A stretch of DNA of 64,000 nucleotides from Bog-756 sp963831535 (GTDB lineage: Bacteria; Actinomycetota; Acidimicrobiia; Acidimicrobiales; RAAP-2): NCBI GenBank assembly GCA_963831535.1, contig CAWHQP010000009.1, positions 1 to 64,000 on the forward strand, given 5' to 3'. A program made the translations under genes and the position numbers. Shown here piece after piece: positions 35,169 to 44,025 of the stretch (position 1 is its first letter; every line of letters starts with the position of its first letter). The notes beneath the pieces are model-generated. The model worked only from the letters and a program-made list of their open reading frames with translations, ran no database searches and was not told where the DNA came from.

Positions 35169-36038
35169 CTAGGCCTGGTCCAGCCACAGTCCGGCCACGC
35201 GCGGGGCCGGGCTGAGGCCCTGGGTGGCCCCGGCCCGGGCCGCCGGGGCCCGCACCGCCGGGTCGAGGGGATTGACCCCGAAGGCGGTCAGCGACGCCTC
35301 ATCGGGCACCACCACCTCGACCCGGCCCGAGGTGGCGATGCGGGATACCTGGTCGGCGAGGTCGGCGTCGGGCATGGGAGCGAGCACCAGGACGCGTTCG
35401 TAGCCGGCCACCACGTCGGCGTTGCACGACGAGGCCATACCCCCGTCGACCCAGCGGGTCCGACCGATGGTCACCGGGGGCCACACCCCGGGCACCGCGC
35501 TACTGGCCGCCACGGCGGTCACGAGGTCGACCCCCGACTCGCGGTCGAAGAGCTGACGGTCTCCGGTGGCGGCATCAACCGCCGTCACCACCACCGGGCG
35601 TGCCGGCCAGGTGAGGCCGGGGAGGCGGCCGGCCACCGCGGCCAGGCGGGCCGCTTCGGACACTGTCTCGGTGGCCAGGGCCATGGCCCCGACCTGTCGC
35701 CGGCGCTCGGCCGCATCGGGGAACTCCTCGACCAATCGGAGCAGGATCTCGAACAGTTCGCCCACCGGCAGACCGGCGGGAGGGAGCTCGTCGTTCTGGA
35801 GCGCTGGGTCGACCTGGCGTTCGAACCAGGTTGCTATGGGCACATCGGACGTCAGTTGGGCGGCCACCGTGGCTCCGGCCGACGTCCCGATGACGAAGTC
35901 GGCGTCGGTCAGATCGACTCCGGACCCGGCCAGGCCGTGGACCATGCCGGTCAGCCAGGCGATGCCGGCCAACCCACCTCCCCCGAGAACCAGGGCCCTG
36001 CCGTCCGTCACGGCCCACCCGTCCGTCGAATCACCCAT
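35169..36038 (-). CDS. Patatin-like phospholipase
   Basis: Serine-aspartate lipid acyl hydrolase of 289 aa. The oxyanion-hole GGGGLAG is at 19-25, the nucleophile serine S53 is in GTSAG, and the catalytic aspartate is in WVDGGMASS (about residue 199). The protein has no signal peptide or membrane segment, so it should act at the cytoplasmic face. The ends are complete. It converges with glpK. Confidence 0.9.
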   Translation of the reverse strand: MGDSTDGWAVTDGRALVLGGGGLAGIAWLTGMVHGLAGSGVDLTDADFVIGTSAGATVAAQLTSDVPIATWFERQVDPALQNDELPPAGLPVGELFEILLRLVEEFPDAAERRRQVGAMALATETVSEAARLAAVAGRLPGLTWPARPVVVTAVDAATGDRQLFDRESGVDLVTAVAASSAVPGVWPPVTIGRTRWVDGGMASSCNADVVAGYERVLVLAPMPDADLADQVSRIATSGRVEVVVPDEASLTAFGVNPLDPAVRAPAARAGATQGLSPAPRVAGLWLDQA

Positions 36039-36389
36039 CGGATCACGGTTCTTCCCAGGTCACGTGCGGGCGCTGTCCACGATCAACGGGTCCTGCCCGC
36101 CGTGTTGCGACACCCGGTCGGGCAGCCTCCGTGCCGTTGGTCCACGACCATTTTCGACCATCCCGACCTCCGGCTGCCCATGACGGTCTGTGCCCGCTGT
36201 TCCCCGCTGCCCAGCTCTGCGAACGCTACCAGAGGATGCTCGCAGTCCTCCCTGCCGGGGCGGGCTGTCGGACCCTGGCCAACCGAGGCTCTGACCCGGC
36301 TCCGAGTTGGGCGCGGACGTCGGACGGCCCGGGGTAGGGAGCCTGACCTGATGGGCGGACCCACCGACACCGGTCGGCGACTCCCTGGT
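36039..36389. other. Intergenic region without a recognised gene
   Basis: About 350 bp between the stop of the ACT-domain gene and the start of the patatin gene, both on the minus strand. I saw no gene, tRNA or clear regulatory element. Confidence 0.4.
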
Positions 36390-37025
36390 CTAGACGAGCT
36401 CCTGCAATCCGTGGTCGGCCAGTTCGGCCATGATCGAGATCCACTGTCGCTCGCGGTCACGCAGAATCGGATGGCCGCGTCCGACCACGAGGATCAGATC
36501 GGCGGAGACCAGCGTGGCTATGGCCACGGCACCGTTCACCACTACGGAGTCCGGGGGCGGGCTCATGGCCTGGAGGGCCAAGGCCGTGAGCTCCTCCGAC
36601 GGTGGAAGGTCCCCCTTCGAGGCGACCACCTGCCAGGCATCGGCGTCTAGCACGGCGGCGAATGTCGCCGCCAGACTGCGGTGCACCCGTCGGGTCAGGT
36701 GCTCGAGCAGTCCGGCCGCCGTATTCTGCTTGAACAGCTCGGTGGCCACTTCGAGCAGTTCGGTGTGGCGGTCGGGTAGCGCACCCTCGACGGTCCGCAC
36801 GGACTCGATCACCACCCCATCCACCTCGAGGATCTCGTCCCGCAGCAGGTCGATCAGATGGTCGCCGGCCAGCCCTACCCCCAGCTCGTCCACGACGATG
36901 CCGTCATCACGCTGGAGGATCTCGATCGAGACCACGTCCCCACCGACGGAGCCGATCCGGCTGGCCACCGCCCCGAGGGCACCAGGTCGATCGGGAAGCT
37001 GCACCCTGATCAGGTAGTTGAACAC
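36390..37025 (-). CDS. ACT-domain protein
   Basis: A 211-aa soluble protein. The N-terminal ACT domain (1-75) starts YLIRVQLPDRPGALGAVASRI, with GGDVVSIEILQRDDGI, the usual ligand-binding fold for amino-acid sensing. The C-terminal part (about 80-210) is a GAF-like region with AATFAAVLDADAWQVVASKG and ADLILVVGRGHPILRDRERQ. It is probably a ligand sensor; the target is unknown. Confidence 0.82.
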   Translation of the reverse strand: MFNYLIRVQLPDRPGALGAVASRIGSVGGDVVSIEILQRDDGIVVDELGVGLAGDHLIDLLRDEILEVDGVVIESVRTVEGALPDRHTELLEVATELFKQNTAAGLLEHLTRRVHRSLAATFAAVLDADAWQVVASKGDLPPSEELTALALQAMSPPPDSVVVNGAVAIATLVSADLILVVGRGHPILRDRERQWISIMAELADHGLQELV

Positions 37026-37140
37026 GCCCTCAGGCTAGGCCGACTCTGTGTACGGTCTGTTTCCGGCTGATTACGACATCAGGTGTGCTGATCGTGGTCA
37101 TCCCGACAACCGATACCGGACAGGGACACCGGTACCCGGC

Positions 37141-37908
37141 TCAGCGGGCGGCGGCCCGGCCGGCCGTGCCCCGGCTGGCGTACCGGTCGATGTACTCCTG
37201 GCCCGAGAGTCGGGCGATCTCCTTCATCAGCGCATCGGTGAGGCAGCGAAGCTCCATCTGGTCCAACTCCCGGGCAGCCGGTGACGCCCCGCCGGTGACC
37301 GGCTCGCCACACCGTCCGGTCGTGATGGTCTGACCGGCGTGCAGATACGTCACCGGCGGGCCGAACCGGATGGTGACGGCGTGGAAGGGACGCATCACGT
37401 TGCTGCCCGGCGGCTGCACGGCCCTCGTGCCCACGATCCCCACCGGGATGATGGGCACATCGCACCGCAGGGACAGGCGGGCCACGCCGGTGTGTCCTTT
37501 GTGGAGCCGGGGATCCGGCGCCCGGGTCCCCTCGGGATAGATGCCCAGGAGGTGGCCGGCGTTGAGCACCTCGGTGGCCGTGTCCAGGGCCCGCTGGGAG
37601 GCGTCCCCTCCGCTCCGACTCATGGGGATCTGCCCGGCGGCCCGGAAGAACCACGCGGTCTTCCAGTTGTCGAAGTACTCGGCCTTAGCCACATAGGTCA
37701 CACGACGACGCAGCACCAGCGGGAGGAAGAACGAGTCACAAAAGGACTGGTGATTGGCCGCCAGCACGGCCGGACCGTGCACCGGGATGTGCTCCCGTCC
37801 CTCCACTTTCACCCGCCAGAAGAGGAAGAAGACCGGGCTCAGCACCACCTTCAGTATCCAGTAGGCCACGAGCCACGGTATCGCCACGTGTGCTGTACTG
37901 CATCCCAT
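37141..37908 (-). CDS. 1-acyl-sn-glycerol-3-phosphate acyltransferase (PlsC family)
   Basis: Membrane-associated acyltransferase of glycerolipid synthesis, 255 aa. It has a hydrophobic N-terminus (IPWLVAYWILKVVLSPVFFL), the catalytic HX4D in NHQSFCD, and the EGTR motif in YPEGTRAPDPRLHKG. PIIPVGIVGTRAV follows. ATG 37908 overlaps the start codon of the divergent gene at 37907. GTG 37887 is an alternative start that avoids this. In the first case the product begins MGCSTAHVAIP, in the second VAIPWLV. Confidence 0.9.
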   Translation of the reverse strand: MGCSTAHVAIPWLVAYWILKVVLSPVFFLFWRVKVEGREHIPVHGPAVLAANHQSFCDSFFLPLVLRRRVTYVAKAEYFDNWKTAWFFRAAGQIPMSRSGGDASQRALDTATEVLNAGHLLGIYPEGTRAPDPRLHKGHTGVARLSLRCDVPIIPVGIVGTRAVQPPGSNVMRPFHAVTIRFGPPVTYLHAGQTITTGRCGEPVTGGASPAARELDQMELRCLTDALMKEIARLSGQEYIDRYASRGTAGRAAAR

Positions 37909-38758
37909 GGCCGTCCCGACCGCCGCCTCACCCCATCCGACCGCCGGCGCCCCGGCTGACCAGGCCCCCGAGGAGCCGCAGTCGTGGAGCGTCCTCGGGC
38001 GGACCATCGGGCTCCCCGTCGAGGTGCGCCGGGCCGCTCAGTGGGGTGTCCAGTACCTGGTCCCGGCGGCGGCCGCACAGCGGATCGTCGATCCCACCGG
38101 CCTTGAGGTCACCGGTCCGGTGCCCGGCCGGGCGCTGGTGGCGTTGGCCGTGTGCCGCTACGACGACACCGACCTCGACCCCTACCACGAGGTGGCGGTG
38201 AGCTTCGTGGTCCGGCCCCACGACGCGCCACCCCTCGACTCGCCGGTGCAGCGGACCCGGGAGTTCTTCGCCGGGACCATCGGGGCCTACATCCACCGGC
38301 TCCCGGTGGACCAGGAGTTCACGTGCGCGGCCGGACGGGGGATCTGGGGCTTCCCCAAGTGGGTCACCACCATCGACATCGACGAACCCCCCGAGCCCGG
38401 CCCCGACCCGGCCTCGGGCGCGGGCACCGGGACGACCGTCCGACTGGTGGACGACGGGGTCCACGTCCTCACCCTGACCGTGGCGGCTGGTGGGCGGCTC
38501 CGTCTGCCGGCCCAGGCGCCACCGAGCTACTCCTTCGCTGACGGCGTGCTCCGACGAACCCGGTGGACCACGTCATCGGAGGGCACCTCCGGCCGGTTGG
38601 GGGGTGCCTCGCTCGTCCTCGGCCGCCATCCCATGGCCGAGGAGCTCCGCTCCCTCGGGCTGCCCAAACGTGCGCTGTTCTCCTCGTCGGCGTCCCAGAT
38701 GCGGGCATCCTTCGGCGGAGCCGAGATCGTGACAGCCCGGCGGACCCCAGGCCGTTGA
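37907..38758 (+). CDS. Acetoacetate decarboxylase family protein
   Basis: A 283-aa protein. The region GIGAYIHRLPVDQEF-like, AAGRGIWGFPKWVTTIDI matches the acetoacetate decarboxylase superfamily, with the Schiff-base lysine position in WGFPK (near residue 150). SSASQMRASFGGAEIV closes the domain. Its activity could be decarboxylase or aldolase-dehydratase, and the substrate is unknown. ATG 37907 shares the palindrome CATG with the opposite start at 37908. A TetR gene follows 34 bp later. Confidence 0.75.
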   Translation: MAVPTAASPHPTAGAPADQAPEEPQSWSVLGRTIGLPVEVRRAAQWGVQYLVPAAAAQRIVDPTGLEVTGPVPGRALVALAVCRYDDTDLDPYHEVAVSFVVRPHDAPPLDSPVQRTREFFAGTIGAYIHRLPVDQEFTCAAGRGIWGFPKWVTTIDIDEPPEPGPDPASGAGTGTTVRLVDDGVHVLTLTVAAGGRLRLPAQAPPSYSFADGVLRRTRWTTSSEGTSGRLGGASLVLGRHPMAEELRSLGLPKRALFSSSASQMRASFGGAEIVTARRTPGR

Positions 38759-38792
38759 CCTGCGTCCGCCCGACTCCTAGCGTTGGAGAACC

Positions 38793-39407
38793 ATGATCCG
38801 CCGCCTCACTCCCAAAGGTGCCCGGCGCCGCCAGGAGCTGATGGACGTGGCCGCCCGCCGCTTCGCCGCCGAGGGCTACCACACCACCTCGGTGACCAGC
38901 CTGGTGGACGGCATCGGTGTCGGCAAGGGCGTCTTCTACTGGTACTTCACGTCCAAGGACGAGCTGCTGAGCGAGATCCTGGTCGATGCCCTCCACTCCA
39001 TGCGCATGACCCAACGCGACGCCATCGCCGGTGAGCCCGATCCGGCCCGACGCATCGAGTGGGGCATCCGGGCCTCACTGCGGTGGCTGTCCGACCACCG
39101 TCACCTCTACGCCCTCATGGAGTTCGCCCGGACCGAGGAGCGATTCGCCCCCATCATCCGGAGCGGTGACGACCAGACCGTCGCCGACGCCCTGCCCCAT
39201 GTGAGCGCGGGCATCACCGCCGGCCTACTCCGGGGCGAGGATCCCGAGGTCCTCACCATGGCCATCCTCGGCGTCACCGGCCATCTGGCCCGGGAGCTGG
39301 TGCTCGGCCGGGGCCAGGACGCCGACCGCGTGGCCGAGGCCGCCATCGCCTTCTGTCGGCAGGGATACCTGGCCGCCGACCCGGCCACAGCGCGGCGAAT
39401 CGCGTGA
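38793..39407 (+). CDS. TetR family transcriptional regulator
   Basis: A 204-aa repressor. The HTH region has RRQELMDVAARRFAAEGYHT, VTSLVDGIGVGKGVFYWYF and SKDELLSEILVD. Residues 80-204 form the usual helical ligand domain. GGAGAACC precedes ATG 38793. It overlaps the next gene by four bases (GTGA), so it is co-transcribed with the SMP-30 protein and probably controls that operon. Confidence 0.92.
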   Translation: MIRRLTPKGARRRQELMDVAARRFAAEGYHTTSVTSLVDGIGVGKGVFYWYFTSKDELLSEILVDALHSMRMTQRDAIAGEPDPARRIEWGIRASLRWLSDHRHLYALMEFARTEERFAPIIRSGDDQTVADALPHVSAGITAGLLRGEDPEVLTMAILGVTGHLARELVLGRGQDADRVAEAAIAFCRQGYLAADPATARRIA

Positions 39408-40300
39408 CCGAGCCCGCTGTGGTGAAGGCCGAGCCGTTCCTCGACGGCCTGCGATTCGGCGAGTGCCCCCGCTGGCACGACGGCCGGCTGTGGTTCGTCG
39501 ACTTCTACGACGGGACCGTCCAGTCGATCGGCGACGCCGGTGACGTCCGGGTGGAGGTCGAGGTGCCCGGGGAACCGGCCGGACTGGGCTGGCTCCCCGA
39601 CGGCCGTCTGTTGGTGGTGGCGCGCAAACCTCGTACGGTGCTCCGCCAGGAGCACGACGGCCGGCTGGTCCACCACGGCGATCTCAAGCCCCTGGCCTCC
39701 TTCTACGGCAATGACATGGTGGTCGACGCGGCCGGGCACGCCTACGTGGGCAACTTCGGGTTCGACCTCGACCGATTCATCGAGGAGCGAGGACAGGCGG
39801 CCCTGGTCGAGCCACCCGGACCACCCACTGCCGTGTTGATCCGGGTGGACCCGGACGGGTCGACCCATCGGGCCGCCGAGGACCTCGCCTTCCCCAACGG
39901 AGCCGTGATCACCCCGGACGGCCGCACCCTGATCGTGGCGGAGACCATGGGCGGCCGGCTCACCGCGTTCGACATCGGTGACGACGGGACCCTCAGCGGA
40001 CGGCGGGAGTGGGCCGCGCTGTCCTGGTGCGCTCCCGACGGCATCTGCCTCGATTCCGAGGGGCGGGTCTGGGTGTCCAACGCCCTGACGTCCGAGTGCA
40101 TCCTCGTGGCCGAGGGCGGGGAGATCGTCAGTCGTGTGACGACCTCACAGAACTGTTTCGCCTGCATGTTGGGGGGTGATGACCGTCGCACCCTGTACCT
40201 CATCACTGCCGCGACCAGCACCGAGTCCGAGGTGAGCGTCACCCGGACCGGGCGTATCGAGCGGGCCCGGGTGGCCGTGGGCGGGGCCGGACTCCCCTGA
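39404..40300 (+). CDS. SMP-30/gluconolactonase family protein
   Basis: Six-bladed beta-propeller hydrolase of 298 aa, likely a lactonase. It has GECPRWHDGRLWFVDFYDGT (metal ligand E at the first blade), FYGNDMVVDAAGHAYVGNFG (N and D ligands), FPNGAVITPDGRTLIVAET and APDGICLDSEGRVWVSNA, the standard SMP-30 pattern. The start is GTG 39404 overlapping the TetR stop. The substrate is not determined. Its pairing with an ADC-like gene and TetR suggests a small degradative operon. Confidence 0.9.
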   Translation: MTEPAVVKAEPFLDGLRFGECPRWHDGRLWFVDFYDGTVQSIGDAGDVRVEVEVPGEPAGLGWLPDGRLLVVARKPRTVLRQEHDGRLVHHGDLKPLASFYGNDMVVDAAGHAYVGNFGFDLDRFIEERGQAALVEPPGPPTAVLIRVDPDGSTHRAAEDLAFPNGAVITPDGRTLIVAETMGGRLTAFDIGDDGTLSGRREWAALSWCAPDGICLDSEGRVWVSNALTSECILVAEGGEIVSRVTTSQNCFACMLGGDDRRTLYLITAATSTESEVSVTRTGRIERARVAVGGAGLP

Positions 40301-40336
40301 ACGGCCCAGAGGCCGCGGTACCAGGCCGCCGTGGGG

Positions 40337-41539
40337 TCAGCGCAGCCTGGTCAGGGACTTGCGCAGGCTGCGGACGCCCTGGCCGATGCGCTGCTCGTTC
40401 TCGATGAGGGCGAACCGCACGTGGTTGTCCCCGCCGGGACCAAAACCCACCCCCGGCGAGGTGGCCACATCGGCCTCGGTCACCAGGTACTTGGAGAACT
40501 CGAGCGATCCCATCTCGCGGTAGGGCTCGGGGATCGGGGCCCATACGAACATGGTTCCCCGCGGCGGGGTGATCTCCCAGCCGATGCGGTTCAGCCCATC
40601 ACACAGGGCGTCCCGGCGCGCCTGGTAGGTCTCGTTGATGAGCTTGGGATAGTCGGGGGCCTCGTTCATGGCCACGATGGCGGCGATCTGGATGGGCTGG
40701 AAGGTCCCGTAGTCGAGGTAGCTCTTGAGCTTGGTGAGCGCCTGCACGATGGCGGCGTTGCCCACGAGGAACCCCACCCGCCAGCCGGCCATGGAGAACG
40801 ACTTGGTCAGCGTGTACAGCTCGACGGCCACGTCCTTCGCCCCGGGAACCTGCAGGATCGACGGTGGCGTGTAGCCGTCGAAGGCGATATCGGCGTAGGC
40901 GAAGTCGTGGACTAGGACGATCTCGCGCTCCTTGGCGAACTCGACCAGACGGGTCATCCAGGCCAGGTCGACACACTCGGTGGTGGGGTTGTGGGGGAAG
41001 GACAGGACCACCACCCGGGGCTTGGGCCACGCCGACTCCCACGCCTCCATCAGGTTGTCGAAGAAGGCGGCGCCGGGGCTACCGCCGTTCTCCGCTCCCG
41101 GTGCGTCCAGGCGCACGTGGCGCACGTCGGCCCCGGCGAACAGCGGGGCGTAGATGTGGATGGGATAGGACGGGGACGGCACGAGGGCGGTGTCGCCCGG
41201 ACCGACCAGCACCCACATCAGGTGACTGAGACCCTCCTTGGCCCCGATGGTGGTGACCACCTCGGTATCGGGGTCCAACTCCACCTCGAACTTCCGCAGG
41301 TAAAGGTCGGTGATGGCCTGACGGATCTTCGGGATGCCCCGGCTGGCCGAGTAGCGGTGGTTGCGCGGGTTGCGGCCGGCCTCGGCCAACTTCTCCACGG
41401 CCACGTCGGGCGACGGGAGGTCGGGATTCCCGAAGCCCATGTCGATGACGTCACGGCCACTGTGTCGTCCGGCGTCCCGGAGGTCGTTGATGGTGGCGAA
41501 GACATAGGGCGGAAGGCTGTTGATCCGGCGGAACTCCAT
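40337..41539 (-). CDS. Class I/II aminotransferase (alanine/aspartate type)
   Basis: PLP-dependent transaminase of 400 aa. It has VIDMGFGNPDLPSPDVAVEK, HRYSASRGIPKIRQAITDLY, SPSYPIHIYAP, FPHNPTTECVD (N184), HDFAYADIAFDGY (D and Y) and the PLP lysine K246 in YTLTKSFSMAGWRVGF. The RFALIENE arginine region binds the substrate carboxylate. It resembles AlaC/YfdZ and the MSMEG-type LL-DAP/alanine transaminases. The exact amino donor is not resolved. Confidence 0.9.
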   Translation of the reverse strand: MEFRRINSLPPYVFATINDLRDAGRHSGRDVIDMGFGNPDLPSPDVAVEKLAEAGRNPRNHRYSASRGIPKIRQAITDLYLRKFEVELDPDTEVVTTIGAKEGLSHLMWVLVGPGDTALVPSPSYPIHIYAPLFAGADVRHVRLDAPGAENGGSPGAAFFDNLMEAWESAWPKPRVVVLSFPHNPTTECVDLAWMTRLVEFAKEREIVLVHDFAYADIAFDGYTPPSILQVPGAKDVAVELYTLTKSFSMAGWRVGFLVGNAAIVQALTKLKSYLDYGTFQPIQIAAIVAMNEAPDYPKLINETYQARRDALCDGLNRIGWEITPPRGTMFVWAPIPEPYREMGSLEFSKYLVTEADVATSPGVGFGPGGDNHVRFALIENEQRIGQGVRSLRKSLTRLR

Positions 41540-41620
41540 CGCCCAAGGCTACCGCCGGGGACCGAGCGGACGGGACACCCGTCTACTGCAGCGCCCCCCG
41601 CCGTCCCCTCCGACCCGGCC

Positions 41621-42337
41621 TCAGCCGTGTCCGGCGCGGCCCAGGTGGCGGACGGCCTCGGCCGCCTCGGCCACCACCTCGAGGGAGTCGGGCCAGGCAC
41701 ACACGGCCCAGGTGGCTCCGGCCGCGGCCACGTCGGTGAGCCGCCCGGTGGCCTCCCCGACCGTGTCACCCACCGGGCCTCCCCAGGTCACCTCCACGCC
41801 GGTGGCCGCCAGTTCGGCGACCCGCATCACCTCCCCCTCCCACAGGTTCACCGCCACCGAGAGGGTCCGGGCCAGCTCCACCGTCTTCGGCAGCCCACCC
41901 CCGATCCAGACCGGGATGCCCTCGTCCCGCACGGCGGCGGCCACCGAGGCCAGACGCACACGACGCTCGGAGGCCGACTCGAAGGGAATGCCGTAGGCCT
42001 CGTTCTCGGCCCGGCTGAGGTGGTCGCCGGTACCCATTCCGGCGATCACTCGTCCGCCGCTGAGTGTGGCCAGGCTGGACAACTCCGCCACCAGCACGTC
42101 GTCGGGCAGCAGGCCGATGCGGGCCACCAGGGTCCCCACGGCGATGGTGGACGTGGAGGCGGCGAGGGCCCCGAGGAGGGGGCCGGAGGACAGAGCCGGA
42201 CGTCCGGGTTGCCCCATGGGCCAGAGATGGTCGAAACAGAACACCGCATCGATGCCCAGGGCCTCGGCCCGTCGGGCGGCGTCCACGGCCGAGTCGGCCT
42301 CGTCACGGAACTGGGGGAGCGTGATTCCTACCCGCAC
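41621..42337 (-). CDS. LLM-class oxidoreductase (F420-dependent type)
   Basis: TIM-barrel luciferase-like protein of 238 aa. It has RVGITLPQFRDEADSAVDAA, AVFCFDHLWPMG, IAVGTLVARIGLLPDDVLV, ELSSLATLSGGRVIAGMGTG and RRVRLASVAAAVRDEGIPVWIGG. The protein is shorter than most members (about 300 aa) and lacks much of the C-terminal part. In actinobacteria these usually use coenzyme F420. The substrate is unknown. It is followed by an SRPBCC gene on the same strand. Confidence 0.85.
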   Translation of the reverse strand: MRVGITLPQFRDEADSAVDAARRAEALGIDAVFCFDHLWPMGQPGRPALSSGPLLGALAASTSTIAVGTLVARIGLLPDDVLVAELSSLATLSGGRVIAGMGTGDHLSRAENEAYGIPFESASERRVRLASVAAAVRDEGIPVWIGGGLPKTVELARTLSVAVNLWEGEVMRVAELAATGVEVTWGGPVGDTVGEATGRLTDVAAAGATWAVCAWPDSLEVVAEAAEAVRHLGRAGHG

Positions 42338-42383
42338 GCGGGCTCCCCTGCGGTGGTCCCGGGGCCGGTTCGGGAACCAGCCG

Positions 42384-42827
42384 TCACGCCGTCGACTCGA
42401 CCCGGGCCTTCAGTTCCCGAAGGGCGATCGACATGATGCGGCTCTGGGCCCGCATCTTGATGAATCCGGGCAGCGGCACCTTCATCTCCACTTCGAGGTG
42501 GTAGGTGACCTCGGTGCGTCCCTCCCCGCCGGGAGCGAACACGTAACGGCCGTCGAGCTTGGAGGTGATGTCGCCGCGGGTCTGCACCCAGGACAGCACC
42601 TCGGGGGCTTCGCTGTAGTCGTAGGCCAGGGTGTAGCTCGTGCTCCGGCCGAATGCCGCGGCCCGGAAGGTGACCAACTCGGGCCGGCCCTGTTCGTCAC
42701 GGGATTCGATGGTCACCTCTTTGATATCGGATGCCCACTGGGGATAGGCCTCAATATCGGAGCTGACCTCGAAACAGCGCGCCGGCGTGGCCGACACCAC
42801 CATTCGCTCGGTGGCTTGTTCGGCCAC
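42384..42827 (-). CDS. SRPBCC (START-like) family protein
   Basis: A 147-aa helix-grip protein for hydrophobic ligands. It has ERMVVSATPARCFEVSSDIE, YPQWASDIKEVTIESRDEQG and a C-terminal helix (IKMRAQSRIMSIALRELKAR). It resembles mycobacterial cyclase/dehydrase proteins. GTG 42827 with GAGGAGGG upstream is preferred over the longer frame. The ligand is unknown. Confidence 0.85.
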   Translation of the reverse strand: MAEQATERMVVSATPARCFEVSSDIEAYPQWASDIKEVTIESRDEQGRPELVTFRAAAFGRSTSYTLAYDYSEAPEVLSWVQTRGDITSKLDGRYVFAPGGEGRTEVTYHLEVEMKVPLPGFIKMRAQSRIMSIALRELKARVESTA

Positions 42828-42882
42828 GATCAGCCCTCCTCTTCCATCGGTCGGCCGTCCGGGCAACCCGCCGGGCGGTCAC

Positions 42883-44025
42883 TCAGCCTTCCACGTCGGC
42901 CAGCGCCGCGGCCAGCCTAGGGGCGAGTTTGTCATAGTCGAAGGATGCCTCGGCCCGCTGCCGGGACGCCCGACCCATCCGCCCACGCAGGTCCTGATCA
43001 CCGAGCAGTTCGCCAATGGCTCGGGCGACGGCGCCGGCGTCGGTGGGTCGCCGTACAACCGTCCCGGTCACTCCGGATTCGACCGCCTCCCCGGCGCCTC
43101 CCGACCGGCCCGCCACCTGGGGCACCCCGGCCGCCGCCGCCTCGAGGAAGACGATGCCAAAACCTTCCTGCTCGAGGCCCAGCCAACGGTTGCGGCACAG
43201 CATGGCGAAGACGTCGGCCGCGCCGACCAGCCGGGGGAGGTCGCGGTCGGACACCCCGCCGAGGAGACGCACCGGGGCCGAGTACTCGGCCACCCGGCCG
43301 GCCAGACGGTCCGAGTCCCTGCCCCTCCCGGCGATGGCCACCACCAGATCGGGGTACTCGACCCCGAGTCGCACGGCCGCGTCGACCAGGACGTCCATCC
43401 CTTTGCGGGGAACCAGGCGGCTGACGCTGACCACCAGGGGTGAGGCGACCGGCAGTCCCAGTTCGGCGCGGGCCTCGGCCCGCTCCCATTCCGAGAGGGG
43501 CCGAAACCGGTCGAGGTCGACTCCCGGCGGGATCTCCAGCACGGTCGGCATGCCGCCGCGCCGGAGGGTGCGGGCGGCTTCGTGGGCCGGGTAACCGCCG
43601 GCTGAGACGGCCAGCACGCTGTGGCGCAGCACGTGGGCGACCATCCGGTGGGTGACCGGGAGCCGCCCGGGGATGGCGACCTCGGCGCCGTGCAGCAGCA
43701 CGGCGTACGGGATGCCGAGGCGTGGCCCGAGCAGTCCGAGCGGGAAGACCGGGTCGAGTACCACGAGACCGGCCCCGGACCGCTGGGCGGCCTCCCGGAT
43801 CCGCCTGGCCAGACCCGGAGTCGGCGCCAGGACCCGGGCAGGGACCCGCTCGATGCGGATCCCCCGTTCGGCCTGGACCCGGTCGAAGGCCGCGGCGTCG
43901 GGATGGGAACGGGCCGTGAGGACCACGAACGAGTCGGGGTCCATCCGCGACCAGAGCTCCCACAGGTAGGCCTGGATCCCTCCCACTTTGGGCGGGAAGT
44001 CGTTGGTCACCAGCAGGTGGGTCAT
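42883..44025 (-). CDS. PimB-like GDP-mannose-dependent mannosyltransferase
   Basis: GT4 enzyme of 380 aa. The start HLLVTNDFPPKVGGIQAYLWE, the PPGVDLDRFRPL junction and VVSVSRLVPRKGMDVLVDA closely follow mycobacterial PimB'. So does FAMLCRNRWLGLEQEGFGIV with FLEAAAAGVPQVAGRSGGA. PimB' adds the second mannose of phosphatidylinositol mannosides at the inner membrane face. Another mannosyl acceptor is possible here. ATG 44025 overlaps the queG stop (ATGA). Confidence 0.85.
   Translation of the reverse strand: MTHLLVTNDFPPKVGGIQAYLWELWSRMDPDSFVVLTARSHPDAAAFDRVQAERGIRIERVPARVLAPTPGLARRIREAAQRSGAGLVVLDPVFPLGLLGPRLGIPYAVLLHGAEVAIPGRLPVTHRMVAHVLRHSVLAVSAGGYPAHEAARTLRRGGMPTVLEIPPGVDLDRFRPLSEWERAEARAELGLPVASPLVVSVSRLVPRKGMDVLVDAAVRLGVEYPDLVVAIAGRGRDSDRLAGRVAEYSAPVRLLGGVSDRDLPRLVGAADVFAMLCRNRWLGLEQEGFGIVFLEAAAAGVPQVAGRSGGAGEAVESGVTGTVVRRPTDAGAVARAIGELLGDQDLRGRMGRASRQRAEASFDYDKLAPRLAAALADVEG

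Noticed and set aside
41621..42337. Truncated pseudogene status for the LLM oxidoreductase
   Set aside because: The protein is short, but the frame is clean, ends naturally and has a normal start. Short family members exist.
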